Shown here: in pieces, positions 17,717-26,819 of the stretch
Numbering within the stretch: position 1 is the first letter of the stretch
Layout of the letters: the number at the start of each line of letters is the position of its first letter
NCBI RefSeq assembly: GCF_900156645.1
Contig: NZ_FTOC01000001.1
Location: 248,001-312,000, forward strand
Source: Salimicrobium flavidum
GTDB lineage: Bacteria; Bacillota; Bacilli; Bacillales; Halobacillaceae
Length of the DNA: 64,000 nt
Direction of reading: 5' to 3'
Notes under the pieces: generated by a model
Databases searched by the model: none
Seen by the model: only the letters and a program-made list of their open reading frames with translations
What the model was told of the DNA's origin: nothing
Position numbers and translations under genes: made by a program

Positions 17717-18385
17717 GTGATAGAGATCGGGAACGACTGGGATCCTCTTCTGCAACCGGAGCAGGAGAAAGAATATTATAAGCAGTTGAGGGCTTTTCTG
17801 AAAGAGGAATATGGGAATCATGAAATCTATCCTGCGATGAACGATATATTCAACGCTTTTCGTACGACCGGGTACACCGATACGAAAGCAGTCATACTGG
17901 GGCAAGACCCTTATCATGGACCCCATCAGGCTCACGGGTACAGTTTTTCCGTGCGACCAGGGATGAATGTTCCTCCCTCCCTGCGCAATATTCATAAAGA
18001 ACTGAACGAAGATTTAGGGATTGCCGTACCTTCTCATGGTTCGCTTGTCCCCTGGGCTGAAGAGGGTGTCCTATTGATGAATGATGTACTTACTGTCCGG
18101 CGAGGAGAGGCACATTCGCATCGGAAGAAGGGGTGGGAACGGTTCACCGATGAAGTGATCGACCGGCTGAATGAAAGAACGGATCCCCTGGTTTTCATTC
18201 TATGGGGAAAAGCTGCCAGACAAAAGGCGGAGAACGTTGATAGACAGAAACACTTTGTCATCGAAAGTTCACACCCGAGTCCATTCGCTGCTCACCGAGG
18301 CTTCTTCGGCAGCAGACCTTTCAGCAGAACGAACAGATTCCTCGAGGAGAATGGAAGGTCCCCGATTGATTGGAGCCTGAAATAA
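17717..18385 (+). CDS. ung: Uracil-DNA glycosylase
   Basis: Removes uracil from DNA to begin base excision repair. 222 residues. Family-1 motifs are intact: the water-activating GQDPYHG (Asp near residue 64), the uracil-binding FILWG near 157 and the DNA-intercalating HPSPFAAHRGFFGSRPFS near 187. The start is GTG 17717 after GGGGGAAG. It follows the sbcDC genes on the same strand, a cluster of DNA repair functions. Confidence 0.96.
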   Translation: MIEIGNDWDPLLQPEQEKEYYKQLRAFLKEEYGNHEIYPAMNDIFNAFRTTGYTDTKAVILGQDPYHGPHQAHGYSFSVRPGMNVPPSLRNIHKELNEDLGIAVPSHGSLVPWAEEGVLLMNDVLTVRRGEAHSHRKKGWERFTDEVIDRLNERTDPLVFILWGKAARQKAENVDRQKHFVIESSHPSPFAAHRGFFGSRPFSRTNRFLEENGRSPIDWSLK

Positions 18386-18396
18386 TGAATTATATA

Positions 18397-18436
18397 GAAA
18401 TATCAGTACGGAGATAAGCATGAAAATTGATATTTC
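18397..18436 (+). terminator. Possible terminator hairpin after ung
   Basis: Inverted repeat GAAATATCA / TGATATTTC with a long loop, followed by CCTTCTTTTT. The loop is large and the T-run is interrupted, so termination is uncertain. Confidence 0.4.
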
Positions 18437-18490
18437 CCTTCTTTTTAGCAACAATGAACGAAGAACCAATTATGTATGGAGGGGTCATTT

Positions 18491-19450
18491 TTGTCAGAGC
18501 AATTGAAGACGGCAACATTCGCAGGTGGATGCTTTTGGTGCATGGTAGAACCATTTGATGAGCGTCCGGGCATCCACTCGATAATATCCGGTTATACAGG
18601 AGGTCATGTTGATGACCCGACATATATGCAGGTGATTACGACAGACACAGGTCACAGAGAAGCCGTGCAGATCGTCTTTGATCCGGAGATGTTTCCGTAT
18701 CGGAGACTGCTTGAGATTTTCTGGCAGCAGATCGACCCGACGGATGACGAGGGTCAATTCGCCGATCGTGGTTTTTCCTACACCACTGCAATATATTATC
18801 ATGATGATGAGCAGAAGAGACTTGCTGAAGAAAGCAGAAAAGAACTGGAAGCTTCCAGTAAGTTCAAAGCTCCGATCGTTACTCCGATCGTGCCTGTCGA
18901 GAAATTCTACGAAGCGGAAAAAGAACACCAGGATTACTATAAGAAGAATCGCTTCCATTATAAGCTTTACAAAAAAGGTTCAGGGAGGGCGAAATTTATC
19001 AAAGACCACTGGAAAACGGACAAAACGAAACAGGACTTGAAACAACAGCTCACGGATATCCAGTATAGGGTGACGCAGGAGAACGCCACGGAACGACCTT
19101 TCCACAATGAATATCATGACCATGAAGGAGAGGGGATTTACGTGGATATCGTTTCTAAGGAACCACTATTCTCTTCCACCGATAAATATGACGCTGGCTG
19201 CGGCTGGCCGAGCTTCACCAAACCTATAGAGAAACAGCGGGTGGAAGAGGAAGTCGATCAGACGCACGGTATGATCCGTACGGAAATCAGAAGTTCAGAG
19301 GCCGATTCTCATCTGGGGCATGTCTTCGAAGATGGTCCTAAAGCAGAGGGAGGATTGAGGTACTGTATCAATTCCGCTGCTCTTCAATTCATCCCGAAAG
19401 AGGAAATGAAAGCCCAGGGGTACGAGGATTACCTTTATTTATTCAAATAA
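18491..19450 (+). CDS. msrAB: Fused methionine sulfoxide reductase MsrA-MsrB
   Basis: Repairs both stereoisomers of oxidised methionine. Residues about 1-160 are MsrA with the catalytic GGCFWC near the N-terminus; residues about 175-319 are MsrB with CGWPSF and the catalytic cysteine of RYCINSAAL. In B. subtilis the two are separate genes, so this is a fusion. The frame opens at ATG 18476, but that codon is part of the Shine-Dalgarno GGAGGGG; TTG 18491 lies 6 bases after it and gives the natural [10 protein letters not shown] start. It ends in a terminator. Confidence 0.94.
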   Translation: MSEQLKTATFAGGCFWCMVEPFDERPGIHSIISGYTGGHVDDPTYMQVITTDTGHREAVQIVFDPEMFPYRRLLEIFWQQIDPTDDEGQFADRGFSYTTAIYYHDDEQKRLAEESRKELEASSKFKAPIVTPIVPVEKFYEAEKEHQDYYKKNRFHYKLYKKGSGRAKFIKDHWKTDKTKQDLKQQLTDIQYRVTQENATERPFHNEYHDHEGEGIYVDIVSKEPLFSSTDKYDAGCGWPSFTKPIEKQRVEEEVDQTHGMIRTEIRSSEADSHLGHVFEDGPKAEGGLRYCINSAALQFIPKEEMKAQGYEDYLYLFK

Positions 19451-19460
19451 AAGAAGCAAG

Positions 19461-19484
19461 AAGAAAAAGGCTGTCCTTTTTCTT
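19461..19484 (+). terminator. Terminator of msrAB
   Basis: Perfect 10-bp stem AAGAAAAAGG / CCTTTTTCTT with a CTGT loop. Confidence 0.7.
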
Positions 19485-19556
19485 CTACATAATCAGCCGA
19501 GACAGGTTGTCTCCTAATGAATTTTCATTGTAAAATGAAAGGGAGGAGGGGAAAGA

Positions 19557-19763
19557 ATGATTCACAAGACGTGGGAAAGCAATGAAACGATCAAGAAGAT
19601 CAAGTGTATTCACAATGACGCCGAGAAATTCGTCGTGGAAGATGTACTCACTCCAGGGAAAATCTATGAAGTGAAAAACGAAAGTGGCGAATTTTACTTT
19701 ATCATAGACGATTCCGGACGCATGGGCGGTTTCTATAAACACTATTTCGAAGAAGAGAAATAG
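19557..19763 (+). CDS. Small conserved protein, DUF6501-like
   Basis: 68-residue cytoplasmic protein of unknown function. The pattern WESNETIKKIKCIHNDAEKF, LTPGKIYEVKNE and FYFIIDDSGRMGGFYKHYF fits the small beta-barrel DUF6501 family of Bacillaceae, assigned from memory. ATG 19557 follows GGGAGGAGGGG. A TTGTCT...TAAAAT promoter with an 18-base spacer lies just upstream (near 19508-19537). Confidence 0.6.
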   Translation: MIHKTWESNETIKKIKCIHNDAEKFVVEDVLTPGKIYEVKNESGEFYFIIDDSGRMGGFYKHYFEEEK

Positions 19764-19791
19764 AATCGACGTTTTTTTACGTGTAAAAGGG

Positions 19792-19834
19792 CCTCGCTTC
19801 GGGAATACTTATAGTATTCACAGATAAAGTGAGG
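19792..19834 (+). promoter_or_regulatory. Hairpin: terminator and/or ribosome-site sequesterer
   Basis: Outer stem CCTCGCTT / AAGTGAGG encloses a perfect inner stem GAATACT / AGTATTC; TTTT follows. The 3' arm contains GTGAGG, the ribosome binding site of the gene starting at 19843, so the fold would stop the upstream transcript and hide that site in read-through RNA. Confidence 0.55.
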
Positions 19835-19842
19835 TTTTGTAG

Positions 19843-20382
19843 ATGGAGCGAGTGTTAATTATCAGACATGCGGAAGCGGAAGGGCAGCATCGTGATTCTC
19901 CTTTGAGTCACCGTGGCCTGAAAAAGACGAGTAAACTTGTCGAAGTGTTGAATGAGCACCACTGCTGTGAAGTCATATTTTCCAGTCCTTTTTTGCGTGC
20001 CATCGAAACGATAAAACCTTTTGCTGAACAGCACGAGCTTCCGATTCATACAGATGAACGTCTTAAAGAAAGAATTCTGAGTGAAACTCCTCTCGAAGAC
20101 TGGGAGGCTTTTATCGAAGACAGTTTTCATGATCGAGAGCTTAAATTCGGAGATGGGGAATCTTCACGGGAAGCGAAAGAACGTGTCACGTCTTTTCTCG
20201 CTGAGCTTGATTCCTATACGTACCCACTTGTAGTCACTCACGGAGAACTGCTCGTTTACATTCTGGAATATTTCGGGAAAGACGTCTCTTTTGAAGATTG
20301 GCTTAATTTTTCTTACCCCGATGCATTTTTATTGGAAAAGTCCGGGGACACATGGAATTTTAATAGAATTTGGTATAATTAA
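19843..20382 (+). CDS. Histidine phosphatase family protein
   Basis: 179-residue member of the phosphoglycerate-mutase-like histidine phosphatases. The phosphohistidine motif RHAEA is at residues 8-12, the second catalytic arginine in SSPFLRAIET near 47, and the second histidine in VVTHGELL near 141. The substrate is not evident; relatives act on small phosphate esters. The initiation region is partly buried in the hairpin described above. It stands alone between the DUF6501-like gene and ferredoxin. Confidence 0.85.
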   Translation: MERVLIIRHAEAEGQHRDSPLSHRGLKKTSKLVEVLNEHHCCEVIFSSPFLRAIETIKPFAEQHELPIHTDERLKERILSETPLEDWEAFIEDSFHDRELKFGDGESSREAKERVTSFLAELDSYTYPLVVTHGELLVYILEYFGKDVSFEDWLNFSYPDAFLLEKSGDTWNFNRIWYN

Positions 20383-20411
20383 TTGCGAGCTCTTAGGAAT
20401 ATAGGTATGAT
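20383..20411 (+). promoter_or_regulatory. Promoter of ferredoxin
   Basis: TTGCGA (20383-20388), 17-base spacer, TATGAT (20406-20411), starting immediately at the upstream stop codon. Confidence 0.65.
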
Positions 20412-20481
20412 TACAGATAGTGCTTCTTTCTAGATTAAGGTAGAGGGAAGGTTTATCTTTATAAAAGGAGGAATGAGAATA

Positions 20482-20718
20482 ATGGCGTTTATCATTACAT
20501 CTCCGTGTAAATCGGAAAAATCAGGTGAGTGTGTAGAGGTATGCCCTGTTGATTGTATAGAAGAAGGTAAAGATATGTTCTATATTGATCCGAATATCTG
20601 CATTGACTGCGGCGCCTGTGAAGCTGTATGTCCAGTAGAGGCTATTTATATTGAAGATGAAGTGCCGGAGGAAGAAACACCATACATCGAGATGAATAGG
20701 AAGTTCTTCGAGGAATAA
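20482..20718 (+). CDS. fer: Ferredoxin, bacterial 7Fe/8Fe type
   Basis: 78-residue acidic electron carrier. Two cluster motifs are visible: CKSEKSGECVEVCPVDC, where the first cysteine spacing is wide as in the 7Fe class, and CIDCGACEAVCP, a complete 4Fe-4S motif. ATG 20482 lies about 10 bases after AAGGAGG, while the upstream in-frame ATG 20473 is only 1 base from it. A bidirectional terminator follows. The redox partner is unknown. Confidence 0.92.
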   Translation: MAFIITSPCKSEKSGECVEVCPVDCIEEGKDMFYIDPNICIDCGACEAVCPVEAIYIEDEVPEEETPYIEMNRKFFEE

Positions 20719-20726
20719 AATATCAT

Positions 20727-20758
20727 AAAAAAGCTGCCTTATTCAGGCAGCTTTTTTT
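20727..20758. terminator. Bidirectional terminator, fer / acyP
   Basis: AAAAAAGCTGCC / GGCAGCTTTTTTT stem between convergent genes. Confidence 0.9.
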
Positions 20759-20772
20759 CATAAGGATAGGGA

Positions 20773-21045
20773 TTAACCGATAATCTTAAAACCGTTGAAG
20801 TTTTCTTTTCCATTAAGATCGGTAATGTCGGTATATTTTACACGAGCTGCTGGAGAAGGTCCGTTTTTTATTTTTTCGATGAACGTATCCATTTCCTGTT
20901 CTTCTCCGCTTGCTAAGATCTCAACAGTCCCATCCTCTTTATTTTTGACCTGACCCTTGATGTTGTGAGTGTCGGCGAGTTGTTTCGCCGTCATGCGAAA
21001 GCCGACACCCTGAACGCGGCCGTGTACTACTATTTGCTTCAGCAT
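20773..21045 (-). CDS. acyP: Acylphosphatase
   Basis: 90-residue enzyme hydrolysing acyl phosphates. The signature VHGRVQGVGFRMTAKQLA contains the phosphate loop and catalytic arginine, and the catalytic Asn is in the GQVKNKEDGTVEI block. It is one of the few - strand genes in the left arm. A ribosome site GGAGTGG precedes ATG 21045. Divergent from the P1 peptidase gene. Confidence 0.93.
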   Translation of the reverse strand: MLKQIVVHGRVQGVGFRMTAKQLADTHNIKGQVKNKEDGTVEILASGEEQEMDTFIEKIKNGPSPAARVKYTDITDLNGKENFNGFKIIG

Positions 21046-21115
21046 ACCACCACTCCTTTCTTTCTCATGTTTATTTTCCTTATAATTCGATATCTCAAAC
21101 GTGGAGGGATTTATT

Positions 21116-22084
21116 TTGAAAAAAATAGATATTCGTGATGTAGGAAATTTTTTGTATGGCCATTATACCGATGCCGATAATGGTACAGGAACGACCGCCA
21201 TTATTCATACGGCAGGAGCTACAGGGGGAGTCAGTGTCCAGGGGAGAGCTCCAGGCACTAGAGAAACCGATCTATTGAAAGCCGAAAATACTGTCGCACA
21301 AATTCACGGGATCACTTTGAGCGGAGGCAGCGCGTTCGGCCTGGATGCAGCCGGAGGGGTGATGAGATACCTGGAAGAGGAAAGGATCGGTTTCGAGCTT
21401 CTCGGTAACATCATTCCTATTGTGCCGTCAGCAATTTTATTTGATTTCCTACCGTCTACAAATTCCGTATACCCCGATGCTTCCTATGGGTATGAGGCAG
21501 CAAAGAGAGCTTTTCAGGGCACGGAATTCCTTTCCGGTAATCAAGGGGCAGGGACGGGAGCGAGTGTCGGAAAGGTCCATGGATTTGATAGCGCAATGAA
21601 AAGCGGGATAGGAACCTATGCTGTGGACGCAGGTGGCGTGAAGGTAGGAGCCTGTATTGCTGTGAACGCGTTCGGTGATATAATGGATCCGGAAACGAAC
21701 CGGATTATTGCGGGAGCCTATAATCAGAAGGAAGGATTCCTTGATACGGAGCGTATACTAAGGGAATCTTCCTCACCAGATTCTCAGGAAGGTATAAATA
21801 CGACCATTGGCTGTATTACGACGAATGCACGGATAACCAAACCGGAAGCCAACCATTTGGCAGCCTCTGCGCATGATGGACTTTCGAGATGCATCCGGCC
21901 GGTCCATACAGTCATGGACGGAGATGCTATGTTCGTCATGGCCGAAGGGGAAAAGGAAACTTCTCTGCTCACACTTTCGACTCTCGTCGTGCACGTGGTT
22001 GAACAAGCGATAGCAACTGCTGTGCTGGAAGCGGGGAGCGCATTCGGATTACAGAGCGCGAAGGATATTTTCAAAGAGACGTAA
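21116..22084 (+). CDS. P1 family (S58, DmpA-like) N-terminal nucleophile peptidase
   Basis: 322-residue protein of the DmpA/L-aminopeptidase D-Ala-esterase family, Ntn-fold enzymes that cut themselves to expose an N-terminal Ser/Thr nucleophile. The likely autoprocessing site is in GINTTIGCITTNARITKPEA near residue 222. Other family blocks: GISLSGGSAFGL-like segment ITLSGGSAFGLDAAGG, GNQGAGTGASVGK, and the closing VLEAGSAFGLQSAKD. Start TTG 21116 follows GGAGGG; the upstream GTG 21101 is at that site. Natural substrate unknown. Confidence 0.85.
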   Translation: MKKIDIRDVGNFLYGHYTDADNGTGTTAIIHTAGATGGVSVQGRAPGTRETDLLKAENTVAQIHGITLSGGSAFGLDAAGGVMRYLEEERIGFELLGNIIPIVPSAILFDFLPSTNSVYPDASYGYEAAKRAFQGTEFLSGNQGAGTGASVGKVHGFDSAMKSGIGTYAVDAGGVKVGACIAVNAFGDIMDPETNRIIAGAYNQKEGFLDTERILRESSSPDSQEGINTTIGCITTNARITKPEANHLAASAHDGLSRCIRPVHTVMDGDAMFVMAEGEKETSLLTLSTLVVHVVEQAIATAVLEAGSAFGLQSAKDIFKET

Positions 22085-22096
22085 AGGAGTTATTTT

Positions 22097-25000
22097 ATGA
22101 CGATCGCACCATCAACTTTGCATACGACGAAACAATTATACGCTTTTCTGATAAAGGAAGGTTTGACGGAGCAGGCTGAAAAAGTTCTTGATATATATGA
22201 AAAAGAAAAGTCAGATACTTATATGATCGGGTTTGCGGGGCATTTTTCTGCCGGGAAATCTTCGTTGATCAATTATCTTTCCGGAACAGATGTTCTTCCT
22301 TCGAGTCCGATACCGACGAGTGCGAATATCGTGAACCTCAGGAAGGGGGAGGAAAAAGCAGTCGCCTACAATCATGAGAAGCACCCCATAGCCAAAGAGT
22401 CCTCACGGGATATGGAACGACTGAAAGAGATGTGTAAAGATAACAGTCAGATCGCTTCGTTATCGATTTATAAGTCTGATGTAGAGTTCCCTGAAGACGT
22501 AGTGTTCGTAGATACGCCGGGCGTCGATTCTACCGAGGACATGGACCGCACCATTACGGAGGGGTCCCTTCATGTGTTGGATCATCTATATTACGTGGTG
22601 GACTATAACCATGTCCAGTCGGAAGTGAACAGCAGTTTTCTGACAGAGCTTGAGAAAAAAGGGATTCCGTTTACTCTCGTAATTAATCAGATGGATAAGC
22701 ATCAAGAGGAGGAAGTACCTTTTACTGTATTCTCCTCCTCTATTGAAAAATGGCTGAATGGATACAATCTACAGCCGGACAGAATCTTTTATACATCCAT
22801 GCATTCGGATTACCGTTCTTCTTATGATGAAAATGGCGAATTATATCATCATGTTCAGCAAAAGATAGAGGAACGGGAGATGCAGAACCACCTTTCTTTT
22901 GTTCTCGAAGAGTGTGAAGAGGCGTTAGCTGAAAAACACGAATTATATGACTACAAATCAGAGTTGCAAGCATATAACACGGACACGTTAGAAGAAGCGG
23001 AATCCCGAATGCAGGACATTGAACAGACGTACGACGAAAAACTCACATCGTTAAAGGAGCAATATAATAAACGAGTACGCGGCTTTTTGAAGAATGCTTA
23101 TATCACTCCTGCCGTGCTCAGAGATGATGCTGCTTCTTTTCTGGAGTCGATGCAGCCGAATTTCAAAAAAGGCTTATTGTTTTCGAAAGATCGAACACGG
23201 GAAGAACGGGAAAATCGTACGGAAGCGTTTTACCGTAATTTACAGAAGACGCTCGAAAAGAACCTGGAATGGCCTCTTAGGGATCGACTCAGGGAATTGA
23301 GTGAGACCCATTCCCTGACGAACGAGAAGCTCGATCAGGAGATCCATAATTTTCAAGCGACCATCGATAAACAGCTATTAGAAGATGTGATCGCAAGCGG
23401 GGCAGGAGTTACCGGAGAGTATGTGCTGAGATACATGGAAGACTTGAGCAAAGAAATTTTGAAGGTATACCAGCAGGAGACCGAACGTTTATACAAACAG
23501 ATGAAAACTCAGCTTGAGGAGCAAAAGAAGCGGGAGCTTTCCCTCAGCGACGATAAAGAGGAAGAGCTGAAAAAGAAGCGGGACCTGGAAGAAATGGTCG
23601 AGCTTCAGACTCGGAAATGGGAGGAAAAGCTTAAAGCCCTCTACGAGGTTTACGACGGGAAGGAGGAGATGGATGCACAGCTGGCCGAGGAAGCGTTACA
23701 GTCCAGAAAGAAAGAAGATTTTTCCTCAGCGCTTGAGCTGGATACTGACCAGCGCCTCGAACAGATGGAGGAATCAGAGGAGGAAGCAAGTGAATACCAG
23801 GGTGCTCGCGCTGATATCCAGCACAGGGCTGAAAAAGCTCTTTCCGTTCTATCCGACTATGAATTTCTGAAGCCTTATCATCGATCTATCAGCGAGAAAA
23901 TGGAGCGGATAGAGAATCAGACCTTCACCGTCGCTCTTTTCGGTGCTTTCAGTGCAGGGAAATCATCCTTTATCAATGCATTGTTGGGCAAAGACTACCT
24001 GCCTACGTCTCCTAATCCGACCACCGCTTCGATTAATAGAGTCATGGCTCCGGAGGAAGGTCATCCGAATGAGACTGCTACCGTTTATTTTCTGACAGAA
24101 GAGGAACTGATCCGGTCGTTCGACTTTCTGGATGTAACGTCTTTAGAAGAAATAAAGGAATTCGATACGACTCTTCTCGAAACGAGAAAAAGCACGATGG
24201 TGCAGGCTTTCCAGGCCGGTTACCGACAGTTCGAAAATTCCTTAGGCAGTCACATGGATGTCTCCGTCGAGGAGTTTGCCACTTATGTAAGTGAGGAGTC
24301 CCATTCTGTATTTGTGAAAGCGATAGATTTCTATGTAGATTCCGCATATACGAGAGAAGGTATTACATTTGTCGATACACCTGGCGCAGATTCTGTGAAC
24401 GATCGTCATACCGACGTATCCTTCGACTATATCAAAGAAGCCGATGCTATTTTATTCTTAACGTACTTCAATCATGCATTCACGAAAGCTGATGCCGGAT
24501 TTCTGAGACAACTTGGCAGGGTCAAGGATAGTTTCGCTGTAGATAAGATGTTTTTCATCATTAATGCGAGTGACTTGGCTCAGAATGAGGGAGACCTGCG
24601 GGAAGTCCAGTCTTACATTACGTCCCAGCTGACGTATTACGGCGTACGTCACCCCAGACTTCACGCAGTATCCAGTCTTCATGCGAAAAATGAAGAACGG
24701 GAAAAAAGCAATTTCCCTTCATTTGAACGTGACTTTGAAAGGTTTATCCATGAAGACCTTCAGTCTATGGTATTCCAGTCGATCGACTATGACTTGAATG
24801 AGACGCTTCAGGTTACGGATCAACTGATTGAGTATGCTATGTCCGACGAAAAAGAGAAGAAGGAACGGTTTGAAAAGTGGTCGGAGGAAGAAGAGTCGAT
24901 TCATCACGTTCTACAGGAAGAGAAGGAGCGGGTGGATCCTACGTTGATCACTCAGAAGATAAATAAACAGTTCCACTACCTTCAGGAAAGACAGCTACTT

Positions 25001-25615
25001 CAACTGACGGATTTCTTTAAAGAAGAAGTCAATCCAGGTACGATCCAGGGCAATAAACTGGAAGTGAAAGAACAACTCCATAAGGCTTGTGATCGCTTGC
25101 TGAAAAGATATGAAAATGAACTCGTGGATGAAATCAGAGCCTTAACGCTCCGTATGGAAAGCTTCATCGCTCAAGTAGTCAATGAACGGGCAACTAAAGT
25201 AATCGAGCAGGTGAAGCAAATCACTGATGCGAAACCTTTCGGGGAGAACGAAGCGGCCATCGCGATAGATACCCCTGCATTTACGGTGAAGTTTACGGAG
25301 AGTGTAAGTGATCTTGATTTGGGGTTGCAGGAATATAGCAGTACAAAATTACTCTTTGAAGCTAATAAAAAAGAGAAACTGAAAGATGAATTTGCTGAAA
25401 AGTTACCGGATGTTTTTACAGAGGCACTCGCCCCTGTTGAAGAGAGATTTGAAACATATTACAACAGGGAGCATGAGCGATTGCTCAAAGAGATGTTGGA
25501 GAGTTACGAAGAGAAACTTATCAAGTATTACGATAATCTGAAGCAGAGCGGAGGAGAAGAATTCAGTTTAGAGGAATTACGTAACCTGGAGGAGACATTA
25601 AAAGATCTCATATAA
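22097..25615 (+). CDS. dynA: Double dynamin-like membrane GTPase DynA
   Basis: 1172-residue bacterial dynamin made of two fused dynamin modules, as in B. subtilis DynA (YpbR), which tethers and fuses membranes and helps membrane repair. G1 motifs: GHFSAGKSS near residue 48 and GAFSAGKSS near 617; G3 motifs: DTPGVDS near 140 and DTPGADS near 757; long coiled coils follow each GTPase. ATG 22097 follows AAAGGAG, 12 bases behind the P1 peptidase gene. A terminator follows. Confidence 0.95.
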   Translation: MTIAPSTLHTTKQLYAFLIKEGLTEQAEKVLDIYEKEKSDTYMIGFAGHFSAGKSSLINYLSGTDVLPSSPIPTSANIVNLRKGEEKAVAYNHEKHPIAKESSRDMERLKEMCKDNSQIASLSIYKSDVEFPEDVVFVDTPGVDSTEDMDRTITEGSLHVLDHLYYVVDYNHVQSEVNSSFLTELEKKGIPFTLVINQMDKHQEEEVPFTVFSSSIEKWLNGYNLQPDRIFYTSMHSDYRSSYDENGELYHHVQQKIEEREMQNHLSFVLEECEEALAEKHELYDYKSELQAYNTDTLEEAESRMQDIEQTYDEKLTSLKEQYNKRVRGFLKNAYITPAVLRDDAASFLESMQPNFKKGLLFSKDRTREERENRTEAFYRNLQKTLEKNLEWPLRDRLRELSETHSLTNEKLDQEIHNFQATIDKQLLEDVIASGAGVTGEYVLRYMEDLSKEILKVYQQETERLYKQMKTQLEEQKKRELSLSDDKEEELKKKRDLEEMVELQTRKWEEKLKALYEVYDGKEEMDAQLAEEALQSRKKEDFSSALELDTDQRLEQMEESEEEASEYQGARADIQHRAEKALSVLSDYEFLKPYHRSISEKMERIENQTFTVALFGAFSAGKSSFINALLGKDYLPTSPNPTTASINRVMAPEEGHPNETATVYFLTEEELIRSFDFLDVTSLEEIKEFDTTLLETRKSTMVQAFQAGYRQFENSLGSHMDVSVEEFATYVSEESHSVFVKAIDFYVDSAYTREGITFVDTPGADSVNDRHTDVSFDYIKEADAILFLTYFNHAFTKADAGFLRQLGRVKDSFAVDKMFFIINASDLAQNEGDLREVQSYITSQLTYYGVRHPRLHAVSSLHAKNEEREKSNFPSFERDFERFIHEDLQSMVFQSIDYDLNETLQVTDQLIEYAMSDEKEKKERFEKWSEEEESIHHVLQEEKERVDPTLITQKINKQFHYLQERQLLQLTDFFKEEVNPGTIQGNKLEVKEQLHKACDRLLKRYENELVDEIRALTLRMESFIAQVVNERATKVIEQVKQITDAKPFGENEAAIAIDTPAFTVKFTESVSDLDLGLQEYSSTKLLFEANKKEKLKDEFAEKLPDVFTEALAPVEERFETYYNREHERLLKEMLESYEEKLIKYYDNLKQSGGEEFSLEELRNLEETLKDLI

Positions 25616-25640
25616 AAAACCCCCGCTAGTCGGGGGTTTT
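25615..25640. terminator. Bidirectional terminator, dynA / lipoprotein
   Basis: AAAACCCCCG / CGGGGGTTTT with a CTAGT loop between convergent genes. Confidence 0.9.
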
Positions 25641-25642
25641 AT

Positions 25643-26365
25643 TTATACATTAACAGTGATATCTGCATCTTCACGAAGCGCTTCAATGTGTTTGTTGACT
25701 GCTTCGCTTTGTTTTTGAGAGGACAGCTGTTGTTTGATCTGACCTTTCATTTCTTCAAAGGAACCTAGTTCTTGCTGTTGTTGTGAGCCTTCCTGCTGCT
25801 CAGCGCTTTCCTGTTGTTCTTTCATTTTATCATATTGTTTTTTAGCTTCTTCATCCGTTACTTCCGGAACCTCTACGTTGTTATCGACGTATTTTTGGAC
25901 TCTTGCGCTCGTTTTAAGTTCCTGTTTCACTTCTTTTTCTGTCATATCCTGTTGTTCAAGGAATTGATCCCATTGATCCTGTTCAGTATACTTTGATTTC
26001 ATCTGTTCAAACTGCTTGTTGACTTCTTCTTCAGTAACTTCAATGTCAGCCTTTTCTGCTTTCTGAATAACAAGTTCTGTGCCGATCAGTTGATCGATTG
26101 CTGTCTGTTGGATTTGGTCTTCCTGTTTGGAAGGGTCCATGCCGAACTGTTTGTATTGCTGTTTGACACTTTCTACGTTCGATTTGAACTGTTCCTGGGA
26201 GATTTCCTCTCCGTTTACGACTGCCGCGGCTTCACCGCCACTTCCTCCTGAACTTTCACTATTTCCTGAATCTCCTCCGCTACTGCTTTCTCCGTCATCT
26301 CCGGAGGAACATGCTGCGAGAAGAGTTGCTGTTAAAAACAATGCGATCATTATTACTTTTTTCAT
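25643..26365 (-). CDS. SurA-N-like chaperone lipoprotein without a PPIase domain
   Basis: 240-residue extracytoplasmic lipoprotein: signal peptide with lipobox LLAAC (Cys near residue 19), a Ser/Gly linker, then a SurA/PrsA-type N-terminal chaperone domain (VVNGEEISQEQFKSNVE near 49-65, AIDQLIGTELVIQKAEKADI near 89-108). The C-terminal part is Gln/Glu-rich and there is no parvulin (PpiC) domain, unlike PrsA. Probably helps fold secreted proteins at the membrane-wall interface; this is inference. A strong ribosome site AAAGGAG precedes ATG 26365. Confidence 0.82.
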   Translation of the reverse strand: MKKVIMIALFLTATLLAACSSGDDGESSSGGDSGNSESSGGSGGEAAAVVNGEEISQEQFKSNVESVKQQYKQFGMDPSKQEDQIQQTAIDQLIGTELVIQKAEKADIEVTEEEVNKQFEQMKSKYTEQDQWDQFLEQQDMTEKEVKQELKTSARVQKYVDNNVEVPEVTDEEAKKQYDKMKEQQESAEQQEGSQQQQELGSFEEMKGQIKQQLSSQKQSEAVNKHIEALREDADITVNV

Positions 26366-26463
26366 GAAAAAGCTCCTTTCCGTAAAGCGTTAATTGGAGT
26401 GTAGCACACAGGTATAGTGGTGTAAAACGTCCAGTAGGATTTACACATTTGTGCCATACAATT

Positions 26464-26492
26464 TTGACTTTTACAATAAAAAGTAGTAAAAT
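26464..26492 (+). promoter_or_regulatory. Promoter of ydjO-like gene
   Basis: TTGACT (26464-26469), 17-base spacer, TAAAAT (26487-26492). A palindrome TTATTCT..AGAATAA (26505-26520) lies in the leader just before the ribosome site. Confidence 0.75.
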
Positions 26493-26533
26493 TAAGACAA
26501 TTGTTTATTCTCTAGAATAAGAGGTGAAGAGTT

Positions 26534-26740
26534 ATGGCATTTGGTAGACAGAATCAAGAGAAAGCACCCGAAGAAGAAACGTCTGTATGGGAATGTACAG
26601 CAGATGATTGCAATTGCTGGATGAGGGATAACTTTAAAGATAAACAAGTTCATACATGCCCCGTCTGTCAGAGTGAAATGAAGCGGGCAACAAAAGTTGT
26701 TCAAGTGGTTGAAAATAAAAGTTTATATTATAATCAGTAA
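26534..26740 (+). CDS. YdjO-like cold-inducible zinc-ribbon protein
   Basis: 68-residue protein with two cysteine pairs (ECTADDCNCWM and CPVCQSEMKR), a compact zinc-ribbon-like pattern seen in the YdjO family of Bacillus, whose members are described as cold-inducible. Function unknown. ATG 26534 follows AAGAGGTG. It has its own promoter and terminator and is therefore a single-gene transcript. The cysteine spacing is direct evidence; the cold link is family knowledge only. Confidence 0.75.
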   Translation: MAFGRQNQEKAPEEETSVWECTADDCNCWMRDNFKDKQVHTCPVCQSEMKRATKVVQVVENKSLYYNQ

Positions 26741-26744
26741 AGAG

Positions 26745-26764
26745 CGCGGACACCCGCGTTTTTT
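26745..26764 (+). terminator. Terminator of ydjO-like gene
   Basis: CGCGG / CCGCG stem followed by TTTTTTATTTT. Confidence 0.75.
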
Positions 26765-26819
26765 ATTTTGTTATTTCCTGATATAATGAATAAGAATTTT
26801 GGAATGGAGGACCTTTACT

